A DNA stretch of 64,000 nt from Lucifuga dentata (GCA_014773175.1 VXCM01003329.1:1-64000), one strand, 5' to 3'; counted from the stretch's first letter, positions 1 to 61,750 are shown. Numbers and translations are program-made. Notes: generated by a model not told the origin, from the sequence alone.

Positions 1-95
1 TAGTGAGTTTGCTTAACCAGCCAGTAAAACACTCAAACACATTCTTATCATCTCCAGTAACAACCTGTGTAATTTTTTTCTTTGTTTGGAGTACA

Positions 96-147
96 GATCC
101 ACTTATAACCTCAGCAGGTGTGACCTTGCTGAGGTTATAAGTGGATC
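96..147. repeat. Perfect 21-bp inverted repeat hairpin
   Basis: Arms 96-116 and 127-147 are exact reverse complements (GATCCACTTATAACC...) separated by a 10-nt loop. It lies in a tnks intron and no known element boundary was recognised. Confidence 0.9.
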
Positions 148-497
148 GCTCAAATCCTGATTCAGAGGCAGTCGTTTTATAACAGCGATAAATGATATTT
201 GATTTAAACACACACACATACACACCAGTACACCAGTCCTTGCTGCATGGTCAAGTATATATACAGTGTATATATATATACATATATATATACAGGACTG
301 TATCAGTTTGACTTTGACTTGTACTCACCTGTGCACGACCCTGGAATCACATTCATGCACATCCATACACTTGCATCACTTGCATGTACACACACAACAC
401 ACACACACGAATACACACTTTTAAGCTTAAAGCAATTGGAATTCAAAAGTGTTCACCAGTGTCTGCACTCTGCCAAGGGAGTGACATTCTCTCTCGC

Positions 498-546
<49 letters not shown>

Positions 547-562
547 NCTCTCTCTCTCTCTC
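498..562. repeat. (CT)n microsatellite with an N join
   Basis: Uninterrupted CT dinucleotides, broken only by N at 547. Confidence 0.95.
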
Positions 563-1060
563 CTCCCTATATCATCATTCAGGAGGCAGCTAGTCAGTTC
601 CGAGCTTTAACCTGTCCTTGTATCTTCTATTTGGAGTCAGCAGGATTCTAGACAGTGAGCACACTCACACTAACTCACACACACACATGATCAGAGTCAG
701 ACGTGTTCATACATACTTAAATACACACATACAAATTCATGGGATGAAATGGAATTGCATGGAATGTGCAGCTATGAATATGAGGATGTTGGATGTATTT
801 CTCCGTAAACTACATGTTAAGTGTTTTGTTGACCTTTTCACTCTGAATCACTTATCACGAGTGAGCAGTGAAGTTCAGCAGTCTGATTTAGAAGGGGTGG
901 GGGGGAGGTAGTTCTTCCCCTTCGGTTCCAGTGTGATTTCAGGCAGGGGCGGTGCTAACATGTCTTTAATTTCTGAGAGCAACTGCAGTTCCAATGACAT
1001 GGACTTAGTCACAATGAAATGAAAAATGACTTCTCAGCTTGTTTGCAAGTTTTTCATGGC

Positions 1061-1100
1061 TTAAAGGACCATATCAGTGTGTTTTCATGTCTTATCCTAT
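1061..1100. mobile_element. Possible solo end of the TTAA MITE family
   Basis: TTAAAGGACCATATCAGTGT resembles the left terminus of the copies below, but it diverges soon after and no right end was found. Confidence 0.35.
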
Positions 1101-1222
1101 AAAGTAATTATTTTTTAAATCAAGTATCATTATTTTACCTGCATTAATCAATAAAAATGTGGTTAAAATGCTCAAGTGTGCTTTAGATCTACATCCACTT
1201 CTAACCTAAACTACTGTATATA

Positions 1223-2853
1223 CAGTGCTGTGAAAAAGTATTTGCCCCCTTACAGATTTCTTCTGTTTTTGCTTTTTTGTCACACTTACATGTTTCAGAT
1301 CATCAAACAAATTTTAATATCAGACAAAGATAACCTGAGTAAATACAAAATGCAGTTTTTAAATGATGATTTCATTTATTAAGGGAAAAAAGCTATCCAA
1401 ACCAACCTGGTCCTATGTGAAAAAGTAATTGCCCCCCCTTGTTGAATGATGAATTAACTGTGATTAACCACATTTTTTGGAAAGCTGAGTTCAATTTCAC
1501 TAGCCACGCCCAGGCCTGATTACTGCCAGACCTGTAGAATCAAGAAATCACTTAAATAGAACCTGTCTGACAACATGAAGTAGGCTAAAAGATCTCAAAA
1601 AGCAACACGTCATGCCCCGATCTGAAGAAATTCAAGAACAGATGAGAAACGAAGTCATTGACATCTATCAGTCTGGAAAGGGTTACAAAGCCATTTCTAA
1701 GGCTTTGGGACTCCAGCGAACCACAGTGAGAGCCATTATCCACAAATGGAGAAAACATGGAACAGTGGTGAACCTTCCCAGGAGTGGCCGGCCTACCAAA
1801 ATTACTCCAAGAGCGCATCGACGACTCATCCAGGAGGTCACAAAAGAACCCAGAACAACATCTAAAGCACTGCAGGCCTCACTTGCCTCAGTTAAGGTCA
1901 GTGTTCATGATTCAACAATAAGAAAGAGACTGGGCAAAAATGGCATCCATGGGAGAGTTCCAAGGCGAAAACCACTGCTGACCAAGAAGAACACAAAGGC
2001 CCGTCTCACATTTGCCAAAAAACATCTTGATGATCCCCAAGACTTTTGGGAAAATATTCTGTGGACTGACGAGACAAAAGTGGAACTTTTTGGAAGGTGT
2101 GCGTCCCGTTACATCTGGCGTAAAACTAACACAGCATTTCAGAAAAAGAACATCATACCGACAGTCAAACATGGTGGTGGTAGTGTGATGGTCTGGGGCT
2201 GCTTTGCTGCTTCAGGACCTGGACGACTTGCCGTAATTGATGGAACCATGAATTCTGCTCTCTACCAGAAAATCCTGAAGGAGAATGTCCGGCCATCAGT
2301 TCGTGACCTTAAGCTCAAGCGCACTTGGGTTATGCAGCAGGACAATGATCCGAAGCACACCAGCAAGTCCACCTCTGAATGGCTCAAAAAAAACAAAATG
2401 AAGGTTTTGGAGTGGCCTAGTCAAAGTCCGGACTTAAATCCGATTGAGATGCTGTGGCATGACCTTAAACAGGCCGTTCATGCTCGCAAACCCTCCAATG
2501 TGGCTGAATTAAAACAATTCTGCAAAGAAGAGTGGGCCAAAATTACTCCACAGCGATGTGAAAGACTCATTGCCAGTTATCGCAAACGCTTGATTGCAGT
2601 TGTTGCCGCCAAGGGTGGCACAACCAGTTATTAGGTTTAGGGGGCAATTACTTTTTCACATAGGGCCAGGTTGGTTTGGATAGCTTTTTTCCCTTAATAA
2701 ATGAAATCATCATTTAAAAACTGCATTTTGTATTTACTCAGGTTATCTTTGTCTGATATTAAAATTTGTTTGATGATCTGAAACATGTAAGTGTGACAAA
2801 AAAGCAAAAACAGAAGAAATCTGTAAGGGGGCAAATACTTTTTCACAACACTG
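1223..2853 (+). mobile_element. Complete Tc1-like transposon, 1631 bp
   Basis: Begins CAGTGCTGTGAAAAAGTATT and ends with its near-perfect reverse complement, flanked by TA target duplications (1221-1222, 2854-2855). Terminal inverted repeats are about 214 bp (1223-1437 and 2640-2853). Each carries an outer and an inner GTGAAAAAGTA motif, the IR/DR arrangement of Sleeping Beauty-type Tc1 elements. It encodes one open transposase. Confidence 0.96.
1612..2634 (+). CDS. Tc1-like transposase, full length and open
   Basis: 340 residues with no stop or frameshift, the usual length for fish Tc1 transposases. The N-terminal half (about 1-115) has the paired-like helix-turn-helix DNA-binding region (SGKGYKAISKALGL) and an RSGRPTK basic linker. 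The catalytic DDE motif is D153 (WTDETK), D244 (QQDNDPKHTS) and E279 (LNPIEMLW), spacing DD34E. The glycine-rich VKHGGGSVMVWG box is present. It cuts and pastes its own element by binding the inverted repeats. ATG at 1612 is the first in frame and falls where related proteins start. Open frame, near-identical repeats and intact TA duplications suggest a young copy; mobility is not shown. Confidence 0.95.
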   Translation: MPRSEEIQEQMRNEVIDIYQSGKGYKAISKALGLQRTTVRAIIHKWRKHGTVVNLPRSGRPTKITPRAHRRLIQEVTKEPRTTSKALQASLASVKVSVHDSTIRKRLGKNGIHGRVPRRKPLLTKKNTKARLTFAKKHLDDPQDFWENILWTDETKVELFGRCASRYIWRKTNTAFQKKNIIPTVKHGGGSVMVWGCFAASGPGRLAVIDGTMNSALYQKILKENVRPSVRDLKLKRTWVMQQDNDPKHTSKSTSEWLKKNKMKVLEWPSQSPDLNPIEMLWHDLKQAVHARKPSNVAELKQFCKEEWAKITPQRCERLIASYRKRLIAVVAAKGGTTSY

Positions 2854-4221
2854 TACTTGAGTATAAGCTGAGTTTTTATTACCAGATTTCACAAAGCAAA
2901 TCGGGGGGGTCAGCTTATACATGAGAAATTCAAATTTGATCCCAGAGAATGAAATTTCTAGGGCTGAAAATGCTACCCATTACCCATGGAAAATAGTATA
3001 AATCATACCTTAGGATGATATTTCCTGACAAACCATCTTATCCAGCACATTTTGCAGCTGCCAGTAAGCGCTGTTCTGATTGGTCAGTTATGGTAATCAG
3101 CTGCTGAAATGAATATCATGTTTACCGGTACTGGTATGTGGATTATTTTCAGAAAATCACAGGAATACTATGACAATACCCAGAAAAACAGGTAATATGC
3201 TAAACAAATAAATTGATGGAACAGCATCGGGGGTCACCTTATATACGGATTTCTTTAAAAATCTAAATTTGCAGGTCAAAATCAGGGAGTCAGCTTATAC
3301 ACGAGATCGGCTTATACTTGAGTATATACAGTCACTGCCACGCATGACTACGTAGGGCTAATTGACAGAAAAAAGCCACACATGATTCTCTTTGCCAGAA
3401 GGCTTTTACTTTGAAATGAAGTCAGAGGAAGTGTTGAGTTTGCATTAACATTAACACAAAAACAGCAAGAGGAAATTTGTCTTTACTTTTTCATTTTTGG
3501 GCAGCACTCTTTTGCACACGTGTCTGTTTTTAAACTCTTAAAAAACACATGAGGTTGGCCTCAGATTTCGACAAGAAGGGAAAATCCTGTTATAAACATG
3601 CTTGATCGTTTTGTGTCATTGACATTTTATTTCATATGAGCTTTATTTTAATAGAAAAGTAATATATATGCTAAATCTTAATTGCAGTGATGGCTGGACA
3701 AAGGCAAAATAATAATAATGATAATCTCTCTTTGTATAGTTGTGTTAATATTTTTCGATTTCTGTCTTTCCTTTTCCTTTCTTTCCCTTTGTCTCCTTTC
3801 CTTCTCTGTCTCCCTCTTTCCCTCTGACAGTTTTGCCCTCGCCTCCCTAACACCAATTATAGTGTGTCAAATCCATGCGTGTCAGTTTCCAGATCCCTAA
3901 TCATCCTTTCTCTCTTTCATCTACAGTTCCTTTGTTCCACCCTCTTTCCTTCTCTGTAACCTTTCGTCTTTGCTCCTTACCCCACCCCACTCTTCCTCAC
4001 CTCTCCGTCTGCTCTATGTACACACTCGTCTTCTGTCAATTTATCTTTACTTCTTATTCTTTATCATTTCGTAACGCTTACCTCTTTCGTTGTTGTCTTA
4101 TTGGTTTTAATTTCCTCTCGATTTTATTTTTTTCCTCTTCCCACCCCCTACCTTTGTCTATTTCCCTGTCAGAAAAGGAACATATGGGAAGGGGTGTGTG
4201 TTTTGTGACTGTAGTTATGGG

Positions 4222-4327
4222 GGCAGGGCTATGAGAGAGAGAGAGAGGGAGAGAGCAAGGGAGGTAGGGGGAGGGGTTTGTTTATTTCTGTTTTTTGATG
4301 GTAACTGCACCTCCTGAGCCCACGGAA

Positions 4328-4360
<33 letters not shown>

Positions 4361-4390
4361 TGATGGGGAGTNCCTCCTGAGCCCACGGAA

Positions 4391-4423
<33 letters not shown>

Positions 4424-4434
4424 TGATGGGGAGT
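4222..4434. repeat. GA-rich tract with a 62-base duplicate around an N
   Basis: (GA)n stretches; the segment 4310-4371 is repeated at 4373-4434 on either side of N 4372, probably an unmerged assembly overlap. Confidence 0.85.
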
Positions 4435-4831
4435 GAGAGAGGATGGTTAGCAATATGAGCAGCAAAGAGACGGAAGATGGACGTGGCGAAGGAAAGAGGA
4501 ATGGATGCGTGGATGGACGGAGAGATGGATAGAGGCAGCTTGAATGTCAGTCCGCTGCTCATCACCTAAACAATGAATGTGCTGTGGTCGCTGCCGGCAG
4601 CACATCGTCACGGCAACCGGAGCCAGAGGGGTGCGCACTGAGCGAGAATGAGAGAGAGTGGTGGTGGTGGTGGTGGGGAGGGAGCAGTGGTCTTTTCTCA
4701 AAATAATAGATACTTCTTGTGTGTGTGTGTGTCTTTGCATGTATGTGTTTTTATACCTGTTGTGTATGTGGTTGAACGTGGGTGTATTAGCAGCCAGTTG
4801 TCTGATACCATTATCTTCTGTAATCATGTAG

Positions 4832-54669
<49,838 letters not shown>

Positions 54670-57600
54670 AACGTAACACAGCGGGATCAGAAAAGGCCAG
54701 AAACTTGGGCAATATGAAGTGGACTAAAGAGGATTCAAAATGAACTACAATGTGTTTTAATCCCCAGAACCACAATATTCTCCAAAACCGAACTTGAGGT
54801 GGGAGAACAAAGTTCGTCCAGACAGGAGGGAAAAACAGACGTGGAAGCATCCCGTTTCTACAGTGTCTTTGTGCTCTGGGTGCAATACATGTGCAGCCCT
54901 AAGAGCTGTGAACATCAACAGTCTCTCTCGACGCCATCAGATTCTTCAATTTGGTTTAATTATGCAGAGGAAATGTGGTTTGATTTGGTAACATTTCTGG
55001 AAGTGCTTGATTCTAAACATGTAAGAAAACAGAGAGGAGGAAACAAATCCTCCTTGATTATGCACCTTTGCACTGCTTATGTGTTGTATTTCCAGTTTTT
55101 AATGTTTTGATATTGTGCCATCAACACAGACAGCCAGTGCACTTGTGCTACATCTCGTCGATTTTCATCGGCCGTACGTGTGTGAACATCGCACAGCTTT
55201 CTGTGTTTGATGCCGGCCGTTCAGCGAGAAGGTAAATACAGAAGAAACAAGCGTGAGCATGGGAGAGGAGAAGAGATTACAGAGGAGAAATGCTCACAAT
55301 CTAAATTCAATAAGAAGAAAACAGACCACAATCCACTGCAGCTAACAGCTAGCACTACCAGACCAGTTCAACTCAAACTCGCCCACAGCTGCCAGTAAGT
55401 CCAAACCACTTCAGAGTGAAGAGTAGCTGCTCCAGCAAAACCTTCAGCTCATAGATTGTAGAAAAAATATGGAAGTCACCTCTAACTTTCTGAATGGACA
55501 TTTGGAAGCCCAGAGGTTTCTGCTCCAAATCACCTGTTTCAATTTCTAAAACCAGTATAAAAAACAAAAAGCCTTTCAATCCCGATCTTCTAGATGGACA
55601 AGGACATCTGGAGGGATGGTTGCAAGGCCACCACCAAGGACAAAAAAATAATAATAAAGAAAAAAGTATTACAGGACATTCTAGAGGTAGAAAACCAATT
55701 TTTTTGGACAACCAATCAGCAACCACCAAATCTTGGAGCAACAGGCTGAGACTCCGTCAATCAAACTGACACAGCATCTTCTAAATAACCCAAATATATT
55801 CAAAACTAGTTTCAAGGGAGAATTTGAAGGTTTTTAAAGTTCAGCTCCATCATGTGTTCAGGTTGGGATTAGGGTTTGAGTTTACTTGGGGTCAGCATCT
55901 AGTGTCAATTAGAGGGATTGCATCTTCAGAAACGTCCACAGTGGTTTCACAGTGGTGAAGCTAAGGTGGCTGCTGCTTGTTTTAGTTCAGCTCAGTTTGT
56001 TGAGGAAAGCAGGAAAACTACAATACACCAGACTGTGACACTTACATGCACGTTTAACTTTTGCTTCGTCTGTATTTGCTTTACAGTTGTTCAAAGCTGC
56101 ACCAGGCAACTTTGCACAACAGTGGCTCAAAAACAGCAGCAAGAGTTAACGGTTTGAACTTGCTGTTACATCAATTCCTGTGGTGGGGGAAGTGCATGTA
56201 TCCAATCCCACAAACTACTTTGGGGCACAACAGTTTGAATCATTCAAAAGGATTGGGACCACGTAATTGTGATTATAATCCTGAAAGCGAGGGAGGATTT
56301 TTTGCCTCGTGCAGCTTTGAAATCCAGTCTGTCATCTACACTTGCATTTACAGCATTATTTCATTTCTTATCTTTATATCTTCCTGTTGGACAGTTGTTT
56401 ACATGAAATTGCTGCCTTCTCGCCACTTTCCTCTCTGTGGAGCTCTTGATACCCCCTAGTGGTGAAGCAGAGAAACAGGTGGCTTTCACTATTCCGTTAA
56501 GTATGGATTTATATCAAGACAGTATAATTTCTGCATAGTTAGTGCTTTTTATTTTTTTAGAAATACACAATTTATTTATTTTTTTTGTTTTGTTTTTTTT
56601 AGATAACATCTGTGAAACTCACTTTCCGTTTCCTTTATTTCAGCTCTCAGCTCTATTTTTTCTCTACATTTTGGGTCATCTTTCCATTTAGTTTGACTTT
56701 ACACTCCTTAATTTTCAAGCAAATGTGAAAAGTGAGTGTGAGCCAGGTCACTGCTGGATTAGTGAGCGAATCAAAGGGCTGGTCCCTGGCGGCAAAATCA
56801 TATTTATTAAACCAGAATGTGCAAATGGGCAGGTTGACTTAAGTTGATGATGATGAATTTACATATAGAGGGTTTTTTCACGACTCTTTGTTAACCATTG
56901 TGTCTACACGCTTATGTACAACATAATAGCCACACTGGTGCACTCAAACTATGTTCTAAAAATCTGGACTTTTCCTTATTTTCTTTTTCACATTATTGGC
57001 TGTGTTTTTCTGGTGATTATTTTTTTTATCATTATTTTAGGACACTACACTATATGGGACCATCCATTCAGCCACTTTAATTGTGTTAAGCTACTAAAGT
57101 GCAGTGTGGGCCTTAAAAGTTTGTGAAATTGAGGAGAAAATAAGGTTTTGAAAGTTTCTGAAAATGGAAACCTGGGCACCACGTTGTCGTAGGTTTTACA
57201 GTTTTAAAACAGGATTTCTCCTGCATGTCTTGTCTTAAATGGGTCGATGCTTGAAGTGAAGCTACAACACAAGAAACTACTGATAAGGACATCAGCATTT
57301 ACATTTAGCTATAGTGCTGCTAAAGATAAAAACATGTCATAGTTCTTTTGGTGACTGGAAGATATGATGAGCTCCCATTTTGCTTATCTAAATCAGAAAA
57401 GCTATTTAAATCTTTTTTAAAGAACACACAATGAAAAAATAACAGACTCCTAACTGATGAATGTTATTTCGATATGATTTTTTTTTTTCTTTTTAAATCC
57501 TGATCNAACAGACTCCTAACTGATGAATGTTATTTCGATATGATTTTTTTTTTTCTTTTTAAATCCTGATCTTGTTAGCGTTACAAATTGTTCCAGTCAA

Positions 57601-58416
57601 ACTCAGATTTAAGCTGATATGCACTTTTTCAGAGGGCGGTGAATGTGGCATTTGTCTAAACAAAACTGAAATCCTTGTTGAATAATTTTGCATGGTTTTA
57701 TTTTGCCAAAGTGAAATTTTAATTAGCAGCTCAGAACATGTAGCTGCACCTTAGAATAACATTTTTTTTTCCTTAAATTTATAGTTTTCACCTTGTCTTT
57801 TTCCTTTCTCACTTTTGCAAAACTGCAGCCCAGACATTTGACAATCCAAGTTAAAGCCTATCTAAATAGCCTTTGTGCAGCAGTGACAGCACATTCCAAA
57901 CTGAGCCACAGCAGCAAAATTAGTAAAATAAATGAAGAAGTAGATGGAATAACAACTGACTAAGCTAAAAAAAAATAAGAAAAACTAATAAGCTTGAAAT
58001 TAAACTGTAGTAACTGATTTTTTTTTTTTTTTTTTTTTNTTTTTTTTTTTTTTTTTTTCTTTTTTAAGGAACAGGGAAAATAAAATTGGTGCAGCACTGG
58101 GACAGTTAACACAGGAAATAGCTCCAAATAAATTCCTGTAAAAGTATGTTTTGTTTTTGTTTGTTTTTTTTTTGACTTGCTTGAAATTATGACACTGTTG
58201 CCCATTAGAAAAAAATCTGTAATTTCTGTTCAAATCAGCACATGAATATCATTATTATATTTTTCTTTTTTTTTTTTTTTTTTTTTGTTTGTTTTTTGAG
58301 AGAGAGAGAGAGAGAGATCAGGTTGGTATCCAGAAAGAGGTCTCAGAGTATCACAGAGCAGGTGGTGATTGTTGCCTTCATTATCGTAACTAATACATTA
58401 AGATTTATCAGCTGTA

Positions 58417-58422
58417 AATAAA
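58417..58422 (+). promoter_or_regulatory. Candidate proximal poly(A) signal AATAAA of tnks
   Basis: AATAAA within GCTGTAAATAAACTCC, with a T-rich stretch shortly downstream. It could give a shorter 3' UTR than the 58775 signal. Confidence 0.35.
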
Positions 58423-58593
58423 CTCCAGGCAGGAGTTTTAATGGGCCTTTTTTATATAATTTTGAGTTTGATCTTCTTATTTCTGTTTTCAAATGTAATA
58501 ACTGTATTTGTTTTGTTGAACTGATCTGTCTCTAATTATTTGTCTCATTGTCAGTCAGCCATTGTATTGTAAATATTGTGGAGGTACAGTAAA

Positions 58594-58595
<2 letters not shown>

Positions 58596-58630
<35 letters not shown>
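58596..58630. repeat. (GT)n microsatellite in the 3' UTR
   Basis: About 17 GT units. Confidence 0.95.
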
Positions 58631-58634
<4 letters not shown>

Positions 58635-58774
58635 CCTGTCTCATCTTCTGAACTGTGTGTGATTAACATTTCCTCCTCGGCTATGTTTGACCTCCTGTGT
58701 ATAGTTGGATGTACAAAGCTGCTGACCTGTCAACCAGAGAAACTCTCTCTTGTACAGAAAAAAAAAAAACAATT

Positions 58775-58780
58775 AATAAA
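58775..58780 (+). promoter_or_regulatory. Candidate distal poly(A) signal AATAAA of tnks
   Basis: AATAAA in ACAATTAATAAAGGAAC, 70 bp before the downstream transposon. It follows a stretch of more ordinary sequence and is the last such signal before the element. Confidence 0.5.
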
Positions 58781-59252
58781 GGAACTAAACATGTCTATAT
58801 CACTCATTTAGCCAGTTTGCATGGTGAAACGTATGTTACATGTTAGAAGTACAGTGCCATGAAAAAGTATTGGCACCCTCAGGTCCAGGCATTATTTATT
58901 TAATTTTTATTGAAGTTGCAAACAATAGGGTTGTCATAATTTAAACAAACATTCAAATGTTCAAAACAAACAGATGTACAAGTGCAAATTGCTATACCTT
59001 AACAAGAAAAGTGCACAAAACAACTTTAGTTCAAAAAGCCGTGTGAAAAAGTATTGGCACCGTATAGGAGAGAGTCCCCAAAAATGGAGCATGTCTTAAT
59101 AAAATGGCAAGAAGTGTTCTTTAACAAAAAAGCTTCACTGAATTAACATGCAACATGTCCCTTTGCAATAGGCAAAGCTTATGATGCTGGAAAACAGCTC
59201 ATTTTGAATCTTAGTTCCATGTGCAAAAGCAGAGCCAATGGTGAAACAAAAA

Positions 59253-59272
59253 NNNNNNNNNNNNNNNNNNNN

Positions 59273-59334
<62 letters not shown>

Positions 59335-59362
59335 AAAGTGATCTGAGAGAGAGAGAGAGAGA
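59253..59362. other. 20-N gap, poly-A run and (GA)n
   Basis: 20 N, then about 60 A, then a GA run; it replaces the 5' end of the transposase. Doubtful assembly. Confidence 0.8.
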
Positions 59363-60340
59363 GTAATTGCTTATCAGTCTGGAAATGGGTACAAAGCAAT
59401 TTTAAAGATGCTGGATATACCTGTATCCGCTGTTAGAGCAATTATTAAAAAGTATGAACAGCATGGTACAACTGCATCACTCCCTCGATCTGGCTGCCCA
59501 AAGAAAATTTCAAGCAGAGCAGAGAGAAATACGCTCAAGAACATTGCCGCTAACCCTGGACTAACATCTAAAGACATCCAGAAGTCTCTTGCAGCTGCTG
59601 ATGTTCATGTTCATGACAGCACAGTGAGGAAACTACTCAGCAAAAATGGGATTCATGGACGTGTTGCCAGGAAGAAGCCACTCCTTTCAAAAAAGAATAT
59701 TGCCGCTTGACTACAATTTGCGAAAGAGTACATTGGAAAACCTGAAGCATTCTGGAGGCCAATTTTGTGGTCAGACGAATCAAAAATTGAACTTTTTGTC
59801 AGAAATGAAAATCGCTATGTCTGGAGGAAAGCCAACACTGCATTTCTGAAAAAGAACCTGGTTCCGACTGTAAAACACGGTGGTGGGAGTATTCTTGTTT
59901 GGGCCTGTTTTGCTGCAGGAGGGCCTGGAAAACTTACAGTCACTGACGGCTTGATGAATTCATCTGTCTATCAAAGCATATTAGATGAACATGTCAAGGC
60001 CTCTGCCAGAAAGCTTCACCTGGGTACCAAGTGGATACTACAACAAGACAATGATCTGAAGCATTCCAGCAAGTCGACAGTGGAATGGCTGCAGAAGAAA
60101 AGAATAAAAGTTCTCCCATGGCCCAGTCAGAGCCCAGACTTGAACCCAATCGAGATGCTGTGGCGAGATCTCAAGGCAGTTGTTCACCAAAGGAAGCCAT
60201 CCAACCTAACTCAGCTGAAGCAGTACTGCGTGGAAGAATGGGCAAAAATTTCTCCATCTCGATGTGAAAAACTAATCAGTGGTTACAAGAAATGGTTTGA
60301 AGAGGTTATTCTAGCAAAAGGAGGTGCAACAAGTTACTAA
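59363..60340 (+). pseudogene. Tc1-like transposase, broken
   Basis: One continuous frame from VIAYQSGNGYKAILKML to AKGGATSY at 60340, about 325 codons, interrupted by a single TGA at 59708-59710 after LLSKKNIAA. The DDE residues survive: WSDESK, QQDNDLKHSS and LNPIEMLW, with 34 residues between the last two. The first 15-20 residues are lost in the poly-A/GA/N region, and NDPKH has become NDLKH. A TGA at this place would be explained by CpG decay of an Arg codon (inference). Confidence 0.9.
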
Positions 60341-61191
60341 TACTAACTGGGTGCCAATACTTTTTCACACGGCTTTTTGAACTAAAGTTGTTTTGTGCAC
60401 TTTTCTTGTTAAGGTATAGCAATTTGCACTTGTACATCTGTTTGTTTTGAACATTTGACTGTTTAAGTTATGACAACCCTATTGTTTGCAACTTGAATAA
60501 AAATTAAATAATGCCTGGACCTGAGGGTGCCAATACTTTTTCATGGCACTGTATGTTAAAATACATTACATAATTTTCTAATGGTCCAATTGACTGTAAT
60601 GTATTATAGGTTAGATGATATTTCCAGAGGAAATTCCACTAAAAATGCTAAATGGTCATTAAATGAATATCAATTAAGTGTGTATAGGATGATGATGTAC
60701 ACTTTATGTTACAGCTCACTATGACAACATGTATAGTTTATGAGTTATTATGCATTATATAATGCAAAAAGTAACTATAATTCCAATCAACTAAACTTGA
60801 TTTTACATATTGGGATCTGCATACCATGCAAACTTTCAGCATGCTCAATACTGTATATTGGCCAATTACACATAACTTTACTATATTGACTGGTATATTT
60901 TATGAGTTATTATGGCTTATATTGTGGCAAAAGTTATAGTTTATATATTTACAAATCCTTGATCTGGTCACCTCACACACATCACTCTATAATAAATAAA
61001 AACACTATACCACAATCTGGTGGTTGATGCATGAACTGCAGCCAAAAATATTCACATCATTGGATTCTTATTTCCACTTCTGGCTTTTATTTTGAAGGAA
61101 ATTTTTGCCATTAACAACTACAGAAATGCTGGCAAAAAAAAAAAAAAAAATTAAAAATATCCACAAATGTATCTAGATATAACTTTGTTAA

Positions 61192-61195
<4 letters not shown>

Positions 61196-61244
<49 letters not shown>
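61196..61244. repeat. Poly-T run ending at an N join
   Basis: 49 T then N 61245, then the unrelated sequence CGCCGGCGTCC; a possible assembly misjoin. Confidence 0.9.
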
Positions 61245-61692
61245 NCGCCGGCGTCCTCTACTGGGTGACTAAAATCGATAAACTAATCTAACCACTCAAT
61301 CATCAAAACCCTGACCTCAAAATGATCAGCACCGTGCAAAAAGCACACGTGAAAATCAATAAGTTTATGCATGTTGTGGTTTTTGTGTAATTAATAAAAG
61401 TATGTGCCAGTAGTGCTGTTGCTTATACTAACAGGAAGTCCATCTCGTTACAAACAATAGCCATTTAAAACATTTAAAAATTGTTTGAACATGCTAATTC
61501 ACACACTAAAAAAATCATTTACTAATATTTCGATAACAGCAAACAATGAAAACCACAAATACATTCCGATAATGCGTTTACGAGCCTGCTCACCCTATAG
61601 TAAACAGACAGGTGCATGTAATTACGCATCGAAATATAACATTCGTCTCAGCCATAACACCGCTAAAATATGGAATAAATTTGCAATCTTAC

Positions 61693-61750
61693 CGTCATTT
61701 TGAAGCTGAGAGTGTTCTAAAATAGAATCCGATATCGTATTTATCTCCAT
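61693..61750 (-). CDS. Candidate first coding exon of an unknown gene
   Basis: Read on the - strand, an ATG opens MEINTISDSILEHSQLQND and runs into GACG|GTAAGATT, a good donor. The upstream 150 bp (61751-61860) is richer in G, C and CpG than its surroundings, as at a promoter. I do not recognise the protein, and no second exon was found towards tnks. It may be chance. Confidence 0.22.

Larger units (their letters stand above)
1213..3332. mobile_element. Old MITE split by a Tc1 insertion
   Basis: Removing the Tc1 element and one TA (1223-2855) joins ACTGTATATA to CTTGAGTATAAGCTGA. The other end (3307-3332) in reverse complement reads ACTGTATATACTCAAGTA then TAAGCCGA, so these are matching terminal inverted repeats. 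The interior is non-coding, about 490 bp. A pogo/mariner-type MITE is my guess; the family is not established. Confidence 0.65.
54670..58795 (+). other. tnks: tnks 3' untranslated region (end inferred)
   Basis: About 4.1 kb of AT-rich non-coding sequence between the stop codon and the last good poly(A) signal before the Tc1 element. It holds an N join at 57506 with duplicated flanks, a poly-T/N join at 58039, a (GA)n and a (TG)n near 58300 and 58600, and no credible ORF. Its true end needs transcript data. Confidence 0.6.
58852..60551 (+). mobile_element. Second Tc1-like transposon, decayed
   Basis: Begins CAGTGCCATGAAAAAGTATT and ends with the reverse complement, flanked by TA (58850-58851, 60552-60553). 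Inverted repeats are about 205 bp (58852-59063, 60350-60551), again with outer and inner GAAAAAGTATTGGCACC motifs. The interior contains a 20-N gap, a poly-A run and a GA tract before the transposase remnant. A different subfamily from the element at 1223. Confidence 0.94.

Noticed and set aside
384..593. Open frames of Leu-Ser, Cys-Val, Thr-His or Glu-Arg repeats (also 4215-4565, 5006-5558, 5530-5874, 6562-7146, 13165-13461, 17282-17515, 53424-53734)
   Set aside because: They are translations of CT, GT, CA and GA microsatellites with no conserved sequence.
1612..2172. Minus-strand frames inside the Tc1 transposase (1585-1818, 1912-2172)
   Set aside because: Antisense shadows of the transposase gene.
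4..4831. Search for the missing 5' tnks exons (HPS region, first ankyrin cluster)
   Set aside because: No TPLH-type ankyrin coding or His/Pro/Ser-rich stretch was found; they must lie outside the window.
55207..55769. Open frames in the 3' UTR, both strands
   Set aside because: They follow the tnks stop codon in the same transcript and show no conserved domain.
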